Below, piece after piece: positions 50,298 through 58,499 of a stretch of DNA of 64,000 bases (positions are counted from its first letter, which is position 1; each line of letters begins with the position of its first letter). The position numbers and the translations under genes were made by a program. A model generated the notes under the pieces. The model worked only from the letters and a program-made list of their open reading frames with translations, ran no database searches and was not told the DNA's origin. The stretch is taken from contig NZ_JAMXMB010000040.1 in NCBI RefSeq assembly GCF_024055635.1, positions 62,001 to 126,000 of the forward strand, given 5' to 3'. This DNA is from Microbacterium yannicii (lineage in GTDB: Bacteria > Actinomycetota > Actinomycetes > Actinomycetales > Microbacteriaceae).

Positions 50298-51659
50298 ATG
50301 ACCGACTACGCCGTCGTGAACCCGGCCACGGGCGAGACCCTGGCCACGTATCCGACCATCACCGACGAGGCCCTCGAGACCGCGATCGCGGGAGCGGATG
50401 CCGCCTACCGCACCTGGCGCGATCAGCCGGTCGCCGAGCGCGCAGCGGGCATCCGCAAGGTCGCCGACCTGCACCGCGAGCGGCGCGACGACCTCGCCGC
50501 GATCATCGTGCGCGAGATGGGCAAGCCGCTGGAGGCCGCGCTCGGCGAGGTCGACTTCGCCGCCGACATCACGGAGTACTACGCGGACCACGCGGAGAAG
50601 ATCACCGGCGACCAGCCCATCGACATCGACGGCGAGGGCACCGCCGTCATCCGGCGCACGCCCCTCGGCGTGCTGCTGGGGATCATGCCGTGGAACTTCC
50701 CGTACTACCAGGTGGCCCGCTTCGCGGCACCGAACATCGTGGTGGGCAACACGATCCTGCTCAAGCACGCGCCGCAGTGCCCGGAGTCGGCCGCCGCGAT
50801 CGCGGCGATCTACGCCGACGCGGGACTCGAGGGCGTTTACACGAACATCTACGCGACGAACGACCAGGCCGCCGCCGTCATCGCCGACCGCCGGGTGCAG
50901 GGCGTCTCGGTGACCGGCTCCGAGCGCGCCGGCGCGGCGGTCGCCGAGATCGCCGGCCGCAACCTCAAGAAGGTCGCGCTCGAACTGGGCGGGTCGGACC
51001 CCTTCATCCTGCTCTCGACCGACGATCTCGACAGCGCTGTGGAGGCGGCGGTCGCCGCTCGTCTCGACAACACGGGTCAGTCGTGCAACGCGGCCAAGCG
51101 GTTCATCGTCGTCGACGGCCTGTACGACGCGTTCCTCGAGAAGTTCACCGCGGCGATGTCGGGTGCGAAGGTCGGCGACCCGTTCGCCGATGACACCGTG
51201 CTCGGCCCGCTGTCGTCCGTCACGGCCGCGGAGCGCCTGGCCGAGCAGGTCGACAGGGCGGTGTCGCAGGGAGCGACCCTCGTGACCGGCGGCACGCGCG
51301 ACGGCGCGTTCTACCCCGGCACGGTCCTCGCCGATGTCACGAGCGACATGGACGCGTACCGTGAGGAGTTCTTCGGACCCGTGGGCGTCGTCTACAAGGT
51401 CGCCGACGAAGACGCCGCCGTGGCGCTCGCCAACGACACCAGCTACGGCCTGGGTTCGTACGTCTTCACCACCGACGAGGAGCAGGCCAAGCGGGTCGCC
51501 GACAGGATCGACGCCGGGATGGTCTACGTCAACGTCGTGCTCGCCGACGAGCCGGGTCTGCCGTTCGGCGGCGTGAAGCGCTCCGGCACCTCGCGCGAGA
51601 TGGGCCTGCTCGCCGCCGACGAGTTCGTCAACAAGAAGCTCATCCGCGTCGGCGCCTGA
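50298..51659 (+). CDS. gabD: Succinate-semialdehyde dehydrogenase (Sad/YneI-like)
   Basis: 453 aa aldehyde dehydrogenase. MPWNFPYYQVARFAAPNIVV, the NAD-contact segment VSVTGSERAGAAVAEIAGRN, catalytic Glu in KKVALELGGSDPFIL and catalytic Cys in NTGQSCNAAKRFIVV. The ELGGSDPFI form is that of the NAD-type Sad/YneI group. It would oxidise succinate semialdehyde from GabT to succinate and may also take 4-aminobutanal from the amine oxidase, since no second aldehyde dehydrogenase is nearby. ATG 50298 has GGAGAGC upstream. The symbol follows function; sad is equally apt. Confidence 0.9.
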   Translation: MTDYAVVNPATGETLATYPTITDEALETAIAGADAAYRTWRDQPVAERAAGIRKVADLHRERRDDLAAIIVREMGKPLEAALGEVDFAADITEYYADHAEKITGDQPIDIDGEGTAVIRRTPLGVLLGIMPWNFPYYQVARFAAPNIVVGNTILLKHAPQCPESAAAIAAIYADAGLEGVYTNIYATNDQAAAVIADRRVQGVSVTGSERAGAAVAEIAGRNLKKVALELGGSDPFILLSTDDLDSAVEAAVAARLDNTGQSCNAAKRFIVVDGLYDAFLEKFTAAMSGAKVGDPFADDTVLGPLSSVTAAERLAEQVDRAVSQGATLVTGGTRDGAFYPGTVLADVTSDMDAYREEFFGPVGVVYKVADEDAAVALANDTSYGLGSYVFTTDEEQAKRVADRIDAGMVYVNVVLADEPGLPFGGVKRSGTSREMGLLAADEFVNKKLIRVGA

Positions 51660-51671
51660 CCTGCTGACGTC

Positions 51672-51736
51672 GAGACCGGGGAATCCCGTCGAGACCGAGG
51701 GCATCGCCCCCGGTCTCGACGGCATTCCCCGGTCTC
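51672..51736 (+). terminator. 31-bp inverted repeat after gabD
   Basis: Arms 51672-51702 and 51706-51736 with a 3-nt loop and two mismatches. Each arm contains two copies of GAGACCGNGG-type sequence. It starts 13 bp after the gabD stop and is an obvious terminator candidate. The first 14 bases equal 27858-27871, marking a repeat family. Confidence 0.8.
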
Positions 51737-51745
51737 GCAATTCGA

Positions 51746-51768
51746 GAACGTGTCACGCGCACACGTTC
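51746..51768 (+). promoter_or_regulatory. GAACGTGT-N7-ACACGTTC inverted repeat
   Basis: A perfect 8-bp dyad (51746-51753 and 51761-51768), 40 bp upstream of the PPOx-type gene start. The symmetric, well-spaced form suggests an operator, with no regulator gene adjacent. Confidence 0.45.
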
Positions 51769-51808
51769 CGGGGTGTCGCCGAGGGAGCGCGCGCGCGAGG
51801 ATGAGGGC

Positions 51809-52246
51809 ATGGCAGAGACATCGGACCCCGTCGTCGTCCTCTCGGATGAGCAGTGCTGGGAGCGCCTGCGCGGTCAGGAGCTGGGCCGCCTCGTGACGCA
51901 TGTCGGCGAGGTGCTCGACATCTTCCCCGTGAACTACGTCGTCGACGGCGAGAGCGTGCTGTTCCGCACCGCGCAGGGCAGCAAGCTGTTCGAGCTGACC
52001 GTCAACGACGAGGTGCTCTTCGAGGTCGACGACCACACCGACACCGACGCATGGAGCGTGATCCTCCGCGGGCGGGCCCACCCGCTCGACAGCTCCGCGG
52101 AGGTGGAGCGGGCGGACGGTCTCGGCCTCCGGCCCTGGATCCCGACCCTCAAGTACACCTACGTGCGCGTCGAGCCGACGTCCCTGTCGGGCCGCGCTTT
52201 CGAGCGATCGGGCGAGCCGGACCGCTACGGCGTCCAGCAGTACTGA
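51809..52246 (+). CDS. PPOx-fold flavin-binding protein (pyridoxamine 5'-phosphate oxidase-like)
   Basis: 145 aa split-barrel protein: LSDEQCWERLRGQELGRLVT, then VLDIFPVNYVVDGESVLFRT with AQGSKLFELTVNDEVLFEVD and AWSVILRGRAHPL. This is the pyridox_oxase_2/nitroimidazole-resistance-like group that binds flavin or F420. ATG 51809 is preferred over the in-frame start at 51773 because GAGGATGAGGG lies just upstream. Function unknown; perhaps reduction of small aromatic or flavin-linked compounds. Confidence 0.8.
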   Translation: MAETSDPVVVLSDEQCWERLRGQELGRLVTHVGEVLDIFPVNYVVDGESVLFRTAQGSKLFELTVNDEVLFEVDDHTDTDAWSVILRGRAHPLDSSAEVERADGLGLRPWIPTLKYTYVRVEPTSLSGRAFERSGEPDRYGVQQY

Positions 52247-52299
52247 GTGGATCACCTCCTGATGGCCGCGACGCGCGGACACCCGTGACGGCGCGGCGC

Positions 52300-53451
52300 A
52301 TGCGCTCCCATCGGATCCTCGTCGTCGGCGCAGGGATCGCCGGCGCGGCTGCCGGTGCGCTCCTGGGCCGCAGCGGCCACGACGTCACCGTGGTGGAGCG
52401 CAGCGCCGGCGTGCGCTCCAGCGGCAGCCCCGTCGACGTCCGTGGCCCGGCGCTGGACGTGGTGCGCGGTCTGGGCCTGGAGGCGGCGGTGCGCGAGCAC
52501 GACACGGGCGCGGACACCCTGGCGCTCATCGACCGTGACGGCCGCGTGTTCACCACCATCCGGATACGCTCCGACCCGCTCGACATCGAGATCGCGCGCG
52601 TCGATCTCGCCGCCGTGCTCACGACGGCCGCGCAGGATGTCGCGGACGTGCGCTTCGACGACACTTTCGAGATGCTGTCTCCCCACGCCGGCGGCGTCGA
52701 CGTGCGCTTCGCCTCAGGCGGCGAGGAGCGGTTCGACCTCGTCGTCGGAGCCGACGGGCAGAACTCGGCGACGCGGCGCGCGCTGTGGGAGCCGGCCGCC
52801 ACCGCGTCCACGCTGTCTGGCGGCGCGAAGAGCGGAGCCGGGGGTCGCGGCGGCCCCGCCGCGGCCCGGCAGCGATCACCGCGGCTCGCCATCGCGACGG
52901 TCCCGCTGCCGTTGACGATCGACGACCCACGCGTGGTGACGATGTACAACGAGCCGGGGCGTTCGCTCACCGTTCATCCCGCCGGCGGCCGCCCGGGTGT
53001 GGCGTTCATCTTCCGGACGGAGGGGGCGCCGCGCGACCGGGCCGCGCAGGTCGGACTGCTGCGCGAGCGCTACGCATCGACGGGCTGGCGCGCGCACGAA
53101 TTCCTCGAGGCCCTCGACGATGCTGAGGATCTCTACTTCGACAGCGTGCGTCGTGTGGACGCCCAGCCGTGGTGGCGCGGACGCGTGGTGCTGCTGGGCG
53201 ATGCCGCGTCGAGCCTGACGATCCTCGGCGAGGGTTCGAGCATGGCCCTTCTCGGCGCTCGCGCGCTGGACGGCGCCCTGCGGGACGGCTCCGATCTGTC
53301 CGCCGCGCTGACCGCGTACGAGGCGCAGCACGCGCCTGTCGTGCGCCGCGCGCAGGGCGGGGCGGCGCTGGGCGCGGAGTTCCTCGTGCCAGGCAGCCGG
53401 GCGGCCCTCGGCATCCGGAATCTGCTCGCGCGCGCGATGCGCGGCATATGA
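52300..53451 (+). CDS. FAD-dependent monooxygenase (PheA/TfdB-like)
   Basis: 383 aa. N-terminal RILVVGAGIAGAAAGALLGR (FAD Rossmann fold), VTVVERSAGVRSSGSPVDVRG with the common R-x3-S/G pattern, LVVGADGQNSATRRALW, and the FAD motif VVLLGDAASSLTILGEGSSM in the C-terminal half. Starts at ATG 52300 or GTG 52285; neither has a clear ribosome site. A Gly/Ala-rich insertion (SGGAKSGAGGRGGPAAARQR) sits near residue 180. Hydroxylates an unknown substrate with NAD(P)H and O2. Confidence 0.82.
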   Translation: MRSHRILVVGAGIAGAAAGALLGRSGHDVTVVERSAGVRSSGSPVDVRGPALDVVRGLGLEAAVREHDTGADTLALIDRDGRVFTTIRIRSDPLDIEIARVDLAAVLTTAAQDVADVRFDDTFEMLSPHAGGVDVRFASGGEERFDLVVGADGQNSATRRALWEPAATASTLSGGAKSGAGGRGGPAAARQRSPRLAIATVPLPLTIDDPRVVTMYNEPGRSLTVHPAGGRPGVAFIFRTEGAPRDRAAQVGLLRERYASTGWRAHEFLEALDDAEDLYFDSVRRVDAQPWWRGRVVLLGDAASSLTILGEGSSMALLGARALDGALRDGSDLSAALTAYEAQHAPVVRRAQGGAALGAEFLVPGSRAALGIRNLLARAMRGI

Positions 53452-53492
53452 TGCGGACCCCCCCTCGGTTCGCGGCGTCCGCGGGCATGCCG

Positions 53493-53498
53493 TACACT
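53493..53498 (+). promoter_or_regulatory. Promoter ahead of tRNA-Trp/secE
   Basis: TACACT (53493-53498) with TTCGCG (53469-53474) 18 bp upstream. It is the best -10 in the 158-bp interval before the tRNA and probably drives tRNA-Trp and secE. A small GAGACC/GGTCTC hairpin (53593-53608) lies just before the tRNA. Confidence 0.4.
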
Positions 53499-53609
53499 GG
53501 AACGTGCAGTTGAAGTCTGCATTCTTTCGCCGTGCCCGTTGCCGGACGCGGATCCTCGAGCCGTGGTGAGAGGGGAAGAGTGCGTGCTTCACGAGACCTC
53601 CGGGTCTCT

Positions 53610-53682
<73 letters not shown>

Positions 53683-53754
53683 CGCGTCAGCGCATACATC
53701 CTGCGTTGATAAGAAAGTGCGGTCGACCCGTGTCGGCTCACGGAAGGTAATCAG

Positions 53755-54036
53755 GTGGCATCGATGGTTCAGGACGAGCCGAAGGGCGACGTCGTCCCCG
53801 CTGAGGGAACGGCTGCACCCCGCGAGAAGAAGCTCAACGTCTTCGCTCGCATCGCCCTGTTCGTCCGTCAGGTCTTCGCCGAGCTCCGCAAGGTCGTCAC
53901 CCCGACGCGCCAGGAGCTGCTGAAGTACACGCTCGTGGTGCTCGGCTTCGTCGTCGTGATGATGGCGCTCGTCTACGGCCTGGACGTGCTGTTCGTGTGG
54001 ATCACGACGTACGTCTTCGGAGTGCCCGGCGCCTGA
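53755..54036 (+). CDS. secE: Preprotein translocase subunit SecE
   Basis: 93 aa. Clamps the SecY channel in the plasma membrane. A polar N-terminus (residues 1-35) precedes the conserved FVRQVFAELRKVVTPTRQEL amphipathic helix and a single membrane helix LVVLGFVVVMMALVYGLDVL. GTG 53755 has GGAAGG upstream. Position between tRNA-Trp and nusG confirms it. Confidence 0.95.
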   Translation: MASMVQDEPKGDVVPAEGTAAPREKKLNVFARIALFVRQVFAELRKVVTPTRQELLKYTLVVLGFVVVMMALVYGLDVLFVWITTYVFGVPGA

Positions 54037-54118
54037 TCCCCGAGTGCCCCGGCCTGGCCGGGACCATGACACGGGCGGACCGCAGGTCCGGCAGCGTACG
54101 GAACGGAAGAGAACTCAC

Positions 54119-55336
54119 GTGACTGAAAAATATGTCGACGACGCCGATTGGGCGACCGCCGCAGAGCAGTCCTCGGAGGACGACGAAGCCCAGGAGGGCA
54201 ACGTCCTCGCCGAGGAGGAGCGTTCGGTCGAGGCGGCCGAGCACGTCGCGATCCACATCGTGGACGACGGTGACGACGACGACGCCGATCTGGACGACAT
54301 CGACATCGACGACCCGGAGGCGGACGCGATCGTGAACGACGCTCTCAATCTTGACGAGACGGCAGAGACCGAGGCGGCAGCCGAGGTGATCAACGACTCC
54401 CTCGCAGAGGAGGTCGCCGAGCGCGAGGCCGAGGCCGCCGACGAGGTGACCCCCTACGACGGTCCCGACGTGAACGGCGACGAGGACGAGCCCGAGCTCG
54501 ACGAAGACTTCGTCGCGGAGGTGGATGCCGCAGCCGGCGTCGTCGACGAGGTCGAGGCATCCGTCTCCCCGGCCGACGCCGCAGAGGCTCCGGTGTTCGA
54601 GGACGACGCTGACGACGAGGACTCGGACGACGAGTTCGCGGACGATGAGGACTCGGACGACGAGAGCGCCGACAGCGCCTCGGACGACGCGGAGAACGAC
54701 GACGACGAGGACGAGGACCCGTACGAGGCCTTCCGCGCCGAGCTTCGCACCCTGCCGGGCAAGTGGTACGTCATCCACTCGTACGCGGGCTTCGAGCGCA
54801 AGGTGAAGGCCAACATCGAGCAGCGCAAGTCGACGCTCGAGGTCGAGGACGACATCTACCAGATCGAGGTCCCGATGGAGGACGTCGTCGAGATCAAGAA
54901 CGGTCAGCGCAAGATGGTCACGCGCGTCCGGATCCCCGGCTACGTGCTCGTGCGCATGGATCTGAACGAAGACACGTGGTCGGTCGTGCGCCACACGCCC
55001 GGTGTCACCGGCTTCGTCGGCAACGCCCACAACCCGACGCCGCTGCGCTTCGAGGAGGCCTTCAACATGCTGAAGAGCCTCGTCGAGGTCAAGGAGGTCG
55101 CGGGTGCGAAGGGTGGAGCGGCCAAGAAGGGCGCCGCCGCCGCGGCCCGCGTCATCCCCGCCGAGGTCGACTTCGAGGTGGGCGAGACCATCACGATCAA
55201 GGAGGGTTCGTTCGCGGGCCTTCCCGGCACGATCAGCGAGATCAAGCCCGAGAGCGGCAAGCTCACGGTCCTCGTCTCGCTCTTCGAGCGCGAGACCCCG
55301 GTCGAGCTCAGCTTCGACCAGGTCACCAAGCTCTGA
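54119..55336 (+). CDS. nusG: Transcription antitermination factor NusG with long acidic N-terminus
   Basis: 405 aa, more than twice the E. coli protein. Residues 1-~210 are an acidic, low-complexity tail (runs such as DDGDDDDADLDDIDIDD and ADDEDSDDESADSASDD). The NGN domain starts at about 214 (GKWYVIHSYAGFERKVKANI) with IPGYVLVRMDL and VTGFVGN; the KOW motif is VGETITIKEGSFAGLPGTIS. Links RNA polymerase to Rho or ribosomes. GTG 54119 (VTEKYVDDADW) has GGAAGAG upstream. Actinobacterial NusG often has N-terminal extensions, but this one is long. Confidence 0.95.
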   Translation: MTEKYVDDADWATAAEQSSEDDEAQEGNVLAEEERSVEAAEHVAIHIVDDGDDDDADLDDIDIDDPEADAIVNDALNLDETAETEAAAEVINDSLAEEVAEREAEAADEVTPYDGPDVNGDEDEPELDEDFVAEVDAAAGVVDEVEASVSPADAAEAPVFEDDADDEDSDDEFADDEDSDDESADSASDDAENDDDEDEDPYEAFRAELRTLPGKWYVIHSYAGFERKVKANIEQRKSTLEVEDDIYQIEVPMEDVVEIKNGQRKMVTRVRIPGYVLVRMDLNEDTWSVVRHTPGVTGFVGNAHNPTPLRFEEAFNMLKSLVEVKEVAGAKGGAAKKGAAAAARVIPAEVDFEVGETITIKEGSFAGLPGTISEIKPESGKLTVLVSLFERETPVELSFDQVTKL

Positions 55337-55344
55337 CCTGCTGG

Positions 55345-55416
55345 TAGACTTCTCAGGTTTGCGTGCGCGCTGAGCGCACGCGATGGACACCGCGATCCGG
55401 AACGGCCGGATTCGCG
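55345..55416 (+). promoter_or_regulatory. Extended -10 promoter and leader hairpins of rplKA
   Basis: TGGTAGACT (TG at 55342-55343, -10 TAGACT 55345-55350) lies 9 bp after the nusG stop. The leader can fold GCGTGCGC (55361-55368)/GCGCACGC (55374-55381) and CGCGATCCGG (55391-55400)/CCGGATTCGCG (55406-55416, one bulge). The second hairpin is a candidate site for feedback by L1, inferred from rplKA autoregulation in other bacteria. Confidence 0.45.
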
Positions 55417-55463
55417 GGAGAACAGGGTGCTCCGGCATCCGCTGTTCGATGAAAGGAAGAAGA

Positions 55464-55895
55464 ATGGCACCGAAGAAGAAGGTGACCGGCCTGATCAAGC
55501 TTCAGATCAACGCCGGTGCCGCCAACCCGGCGCCGCCGATCGGGCCCGCGCTCGGTCAGCATGGCGTCAACATCATGGAGTTCTGCAAGGCGTACAACGC
55601 CGCGACCGAGTCGCAGCGCGGCAACGTCATCCCCGTCGAGATCACCGTCTACGAGGACCGCAGCTTCACGTTCATCCTGAAGACCCCGCCGGCCGCTGAG
55701 CTCATCAAGAAGGCTGCGGGCGTCCAGAAGGGCTCCAAGACCCCTCACACGGTCAAGGTCGCGAAGCTCACCAAGGAGCAGGTCCGCCAGATCGCCGAGA
55801 CCAAGCAGCCTGACCTGAACGCGAACGACATCGAGGCCGCCTCGAAGATCATCGCCGGCACCGCCCGTTCCATGGGCATCACGGTCGAGGACTGA
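55464..55895 (+). CDS. rplK: 50S ribosomal protein L11
   Basis: 143 aa. Standard L11: GLIKLQINAGAANPAPPIGP, ALGQHGVNIMEFCKAYNAAT, FTFILKTPPAAELIKKAAG, then TKEQVRQIAETKQPDLNAND and AGTARSMGITVED. Binds the GTPase-associated region of 23S rRNA. ATG 55464 has AAAGGAAGAAG upstream. Co-transcribed with rplA, 14 bp downstream. Confidence 0.98.
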   Translation: MAPKKKVTGLIKLQINAGAANPAPPIGPALGQHGVNIMEFCKAYNAATESQRGNVIPVEITVYEDRSFTFILKTPPAAELIKKAAGVQKGSKTPHTVKVAKLTKEQVRQIAETKQPDLNANDIEAASKIIAGTARSMGITVED

Positions 55896-55909
55896 GGGGA
55901 AGAGGAAAC

Positions 55910-56602
55910 ATGGCTACCAAGTCCAAGGCCTTCCGGGCCGCAGCCGCCAAGATCGAGGCGGACAAGTTCTACACCCCCACCGAAGCCGTCGCGCTCGCGA
56001 AGCAGACCGGCTCGGCCAAGTTCGACTCGACCGTCGAGGTCGCGCTGAAGCTCGCGGTCGACCCGCGCAAGGCCGACCAGATGGTGCGCGGCACCGTCAT
56101 CCTCCCGCACGGCACCGGCAAGACCGCTCGTGTCATCGTCTTCGCGACGGGTCCGGCCGCTGAGGCCGCGATCGCCGCGGGCGCGGACGAGGTCGGCGGC
56201 GCCGAGCTCATCGAGCGTGTGGCCGGTGGCTGGACCGCGTTCGACGCGGCAGTCTCGACGCCCGAGCTCATGGGCCAGGTCGGTCGACTGGGGAAGGTGC
56301 TCGGCCCGCGCGGCCTCATGCCGAACCCCAAGACCGGCACCGTGACCCCCAATCCGGCCAAGGCCGTCGAGGAGATCAAGGGCGGCAAGATCGAGTTCCG
56401 CGTCGACAAGCACGCCAACGTGCACTTCGTCGTCGGCAAGGCGTCCTTCTCGGAGGAGCAGCTCGACGAGAACCTCAAGGTCGCCCTCGAGGAGATCGTC
56501 CGCCTGAAGCCGTCGAGCTCGAAGGGCCGTTACATCCAGAAGGGCGCCGTGTCGACCACGTTCGGCCCCGGCATCCCGCTGGACGTCAACGCCATCGTCT
56601 GA
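55910..56602 (+). CDS. rplA: 50S ribosomal protein L1
   Basis: 230 aa. Two-domain L1 protein of the large-subunit L1 stalk; in many bacteria also a repressor of its own rplKA mRNA. Seen: FYTPTEAVALAKQTGSAKFD, the VRGTVILPHGTGKTARVIVF segment and LGPRGLMPNPKTGTVTPNPA, the family signature. ATG 55910 with AGAGGAAAC upstream. Followed by a repeat fragment and a UUCG terminator. Confidence 0.98.
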   Translation: MATKSKAFRAAAAKIEADKFYTPTEAVALAKQTGSAKFDSTVEVALKLAVDPRKADQMVRGTVILPHGTGKTARVIVFATGPAAEAAIAAGADEVGGAELIERVAGGWTAFDAAVSTPELMGQVGRLGKVLGPRGLMPNPKTGTVTPNPAKAVEEIKGGKIEFRVDKHANVHFVVGKASFSEEQLDENLKVALEEIVRLKPSSSKGRYIQKGAVSTTFGPGIPLDVNAIV

Positions 56603-56604
56603 CA

Positions 56605-56619
56605 CTTCGACAGGCTCAG
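56605..56619. repeat. CTTCGACAGGCTCAG repeat copy after rplA
   Basis: Reverse complement of the core of the elements at 32763 and 39853. Extended, its reverse complement is GGTCGCTGAGCCTGTCGAAG, which joins the CCTGTCGAAG form to the GGTCGCTGAGCGAGCG form seen at 43185, suggesting one family with two internal versions. Confidence 0.8.
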
Positions 56620-56639
56620 CGACCGACACGTCGCAACGC

Positions 56640-56669
56640 AAGGGGCTCCACCTTCGGGTGGGGCCCCTT
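56640..56669 (+). terminator. Terminator of the rplKA operon
   Basis: AAGGGGCTCCACC (56640-56652), UUCG tetraloop, GGTGGGGCCCCTT (56657-56669): a 13-bp stem with one G-T pair, 37 bp after the rplA stop. Confidence 0.85.
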
Positions 56670-56723
56670 CGTCGTCCCGAAACCGTCCGCCGCGGCACCG
56701 GCGGGCGGGGTAGCGTCGGAGAC

Positions 56724-57770
56724 ATGGTCGCGACACTTCAGGATCTGCTCGGCATCGACGCCCCGATCGTGCTCGGCCCCTTCGGCGGCTTGTCGTCGGT
56801 GGAGCTGACGGCGGCGGTCAGCGACGCGGGAGGCCTCGGCTCGTACGGGCTCTACGGCTACTCGGCCGATCGCATCAGCGACACGCTCGCCGCGCTGCAC
56901 TCCGCGACGTCCCGCCCCTTCGCCGTGAACCTCTGGCTGCCGACGGGTGACGAGGTCACACCGGGCGAGGTCGATCTCGCGCCGGCGATCGCGGCGACGG
57001 CACCCCTCTTCGACGAGCTGGGCCTCGCGCACCCCTCGCCGCCGATCGAGTTCCTTCCGGACCTCGACTCCCAGGTGACGGCGGTGCTGGATGCCGCGCC
57101 CGCGGCGCTGAGCGTCGTCTTCGGCGTTCCCTCCGAGCGGCTCGTCGCGGCGGCGCACAGCCGCGGCATCCGCGTCATCGGAACCGCGACGACCGTGGCC
57201 GAGGCCGTTGCGCTCGACGCGTCGGGTGTGGATGCGATCGTGGCCACCGGCGCCGAGGCGGGCGGGCACCGCGTGTCGTTCCTGCGCCCTGCCGAGCAGT
57301 CGCTCGTCGGCACCTTCGCGCTGGTGCCGCAGGTCGTCGATGCCGTGGGCGTGCCTGTGGTCGCAGCGGGCGGCATCGCCGACCGGCGCGGGGTCGCCGC
57401 GGCGTTCGCGCTCGGTGCCGCGGGCGTCCAGGTCGGCTCGGCCTTCCTCCGCACCCGCCAGTCGGCGGCCACCGATGCGCACCGCCGCGCGATCGCCGGC
57501 GCCGCCGACACCTCCACCGTCCTCACACGGGCGATGAGCGGACGGCTGGCGCGCGGCATCCCGAACCGTGCCATGCGCACGATCGAGACGTCGGGTGTCA
57601 TCGCCCCGTTCCCCGCGCAGAACTGGCTCACGGGCCTGTTCCGTGCCGAGGCCGGACGACGCGGCGACGGCGACCTCGTCTCGCTGTGGGCGGGTCAGGC
57701 GGCGGGCCTCGCCACGCGCGACGAGGCGGCCGACGTGTTCGCCGAGCTGGCGGCCGGCGTCCCCGCCTGA
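56724..57770 (+). CDS. Nitronate monooxygenase family protein
   Basis: 348 aa TIM-barrel FMN enzyme. IVLGPFGGLSSVELTAAVSD, DAIVATGAEAGGHRVSF (the conserved GxEAGGH), VPVVAAGGIADRRGVAAAFA and LGAAGVQVGSAFLRTRQS are typical of NMO/2-nitropropane dioxygenase proteins. Oxidises alkyl nitronates such as propionate-3-nitronate, or related substrates. ATG 56724 lies 7 nt after TAGCGT (56711-56716): leaderless. Unlinked to its neighbours by overlap. Confidence 0.88.
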   Translation: MVATLQDLLGIDAPIVLGPFGGLSSVELTAAVSDAGGLGSYGLYGYSADRISDTLAALHSATSRPFAVNLWLPTGDEVTPGEVDLAPAIAATAPLFDELGLAHPSPPIEFLPDLDSQVTAVLDAAPAALSVVFGVPSERLVAAAHSRGIRVIGTATTVAEAVALDASGVDAIVATGAEAGGHRVSFLRPAEQSLVGTFALVPQVVDAVGVPVVAAGGIADRRGVAAAFALGAAGVQVGSAFLRTRQSAATDAHRRAIAGAADTSTVLTRAMSGRLARGIPNRAMRTIETSGVIAPFPAQNWLTGLFRAEAGRRGDGDLVSLWAGQAAGLATRDEAADVFAELAAGVPA

Positions 57771-57788
57771 CCGCCCCCGGCGACGGCG

Positions 57789-58064
57789 TCACTGCGTCGG
57801 CAGCACCTCGAAGCCGCGTTCGCCGGTGGTGGCGGCATCCGTCACCGTCGCGCTCTCGACGTGCGACCCCGGGGGACCTTCGGCCATCCACGCGAGCACC
57901 TCGTCGACCTCCGCGGGCGTGCCTTCGACCTCCGCCTCGACCGACCCGTCGCGGCGGTTGCGCACCCAGCCGGACGCACCCGCCTCGCGCGCGATCATGC
58001 GCAGCGTGTACCGATAGCCCACGCCCTGCACCTCGCCGCGGACAGTCACGTGCACGCGTCTCAT
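57789..58064 (-). CDS. Acylphosphatase
   Basis: 91 aa, full-length. VTVRGEVQGVGYRYTLRMIA contains the VQGVGYR phosphate loop with catalytic Arg, and GASGWVRNRRDGSVEAEVEG the catalytic Asn. Hydrolyses acyl-phosphates. ATG 58064 is preceded by GGCGGA. Converges on the nitronate monooxygenase gene and is divergent from the DUF1801 gene 45 bp away. Confidence 0.93.
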   Translation of the reverse strand: MRRVHVTVRGEVQGVGYRYTLRMIAREAGASGWVRNRRDGSVEAEVEGTPAEVDEVLAWMAEGPPGSHVESATVTDAATTGERGFEVLPTQ

Positions 58065-58109
58065 TCCGCCATCTTGCCGCGAGGTGGCCGGGTGGGCCAG
58101 GATGCCGCC

Positions 58110-58487
58110 ATGGGAACCGTCGACGACTACCTCGAGAGCCTCGACTCCGACGACCGGGCGGTGGTGTCGCACGTGTTCGACGTCGTCCGCGAGCTGCACC
58201 CCGACGTCACGCAGGGGAAGAGCTACGGCATGCCCGCGCTGCTGTACCGCGACAAGGCCCTCATCGCCGTGATGCGGACGAAGAAGCACATCGGCGTGTA
58301 CCCGTTCAGCGGGCGCGTTCCCGAGGTCGTCGCGGACTCGCTGACCGGCGCCGACCGTGAGCCGCTGGACTTCGACAAGGGCACGATCCGGTTCCAGCCC
58401 GACAAGCCGCTGTCCGACGACACCATCCGGGCCATCGTGTCGGCGCGGGTCGCCGAGATCGAGGATCCCTCGCTGCGCAAGCGCTGA
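58110..58487 (+). CDS. DUF1801 domain protein
   Basis: 125 aa. TVDDYLESLDSDDRAVVSHV, ELHPDVTQGKSYGMPALLYR, KALIAVMRTKKHIGVYPFSG and FQPDKPLSDDTIRAIVSARV fit the DUF1801/YdhG-like fold sometimes called an iron-chaperone-like (frataxin-like) fold. Function unproven. ATG 58110 lies 6 nt after CAGGAT, leaderless type. Confidence 0.82.
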   Translation: MGTVDDYLESLDSDDRAVVSHVFDVVRELHPDVTQGKSYGMPALLYRDKALIAVMRTKKHIGVYPFSGRVPEVVADSLTGADREPLDFDKGTIRFQPDKPLSDDTIRAIVSARVAEIEDPSLRKR

Positions 58488-58499
58488 ACTCCGGGCGAC

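Noticed and set aside
53452..53609. Riboswitch or T-box upstream of tRNA-Trp/secE
   Set aside because: Only a short GAGACC/GGTCTC hairpin and a plausible -10 were found; no conserved riboswitch elements recognised.
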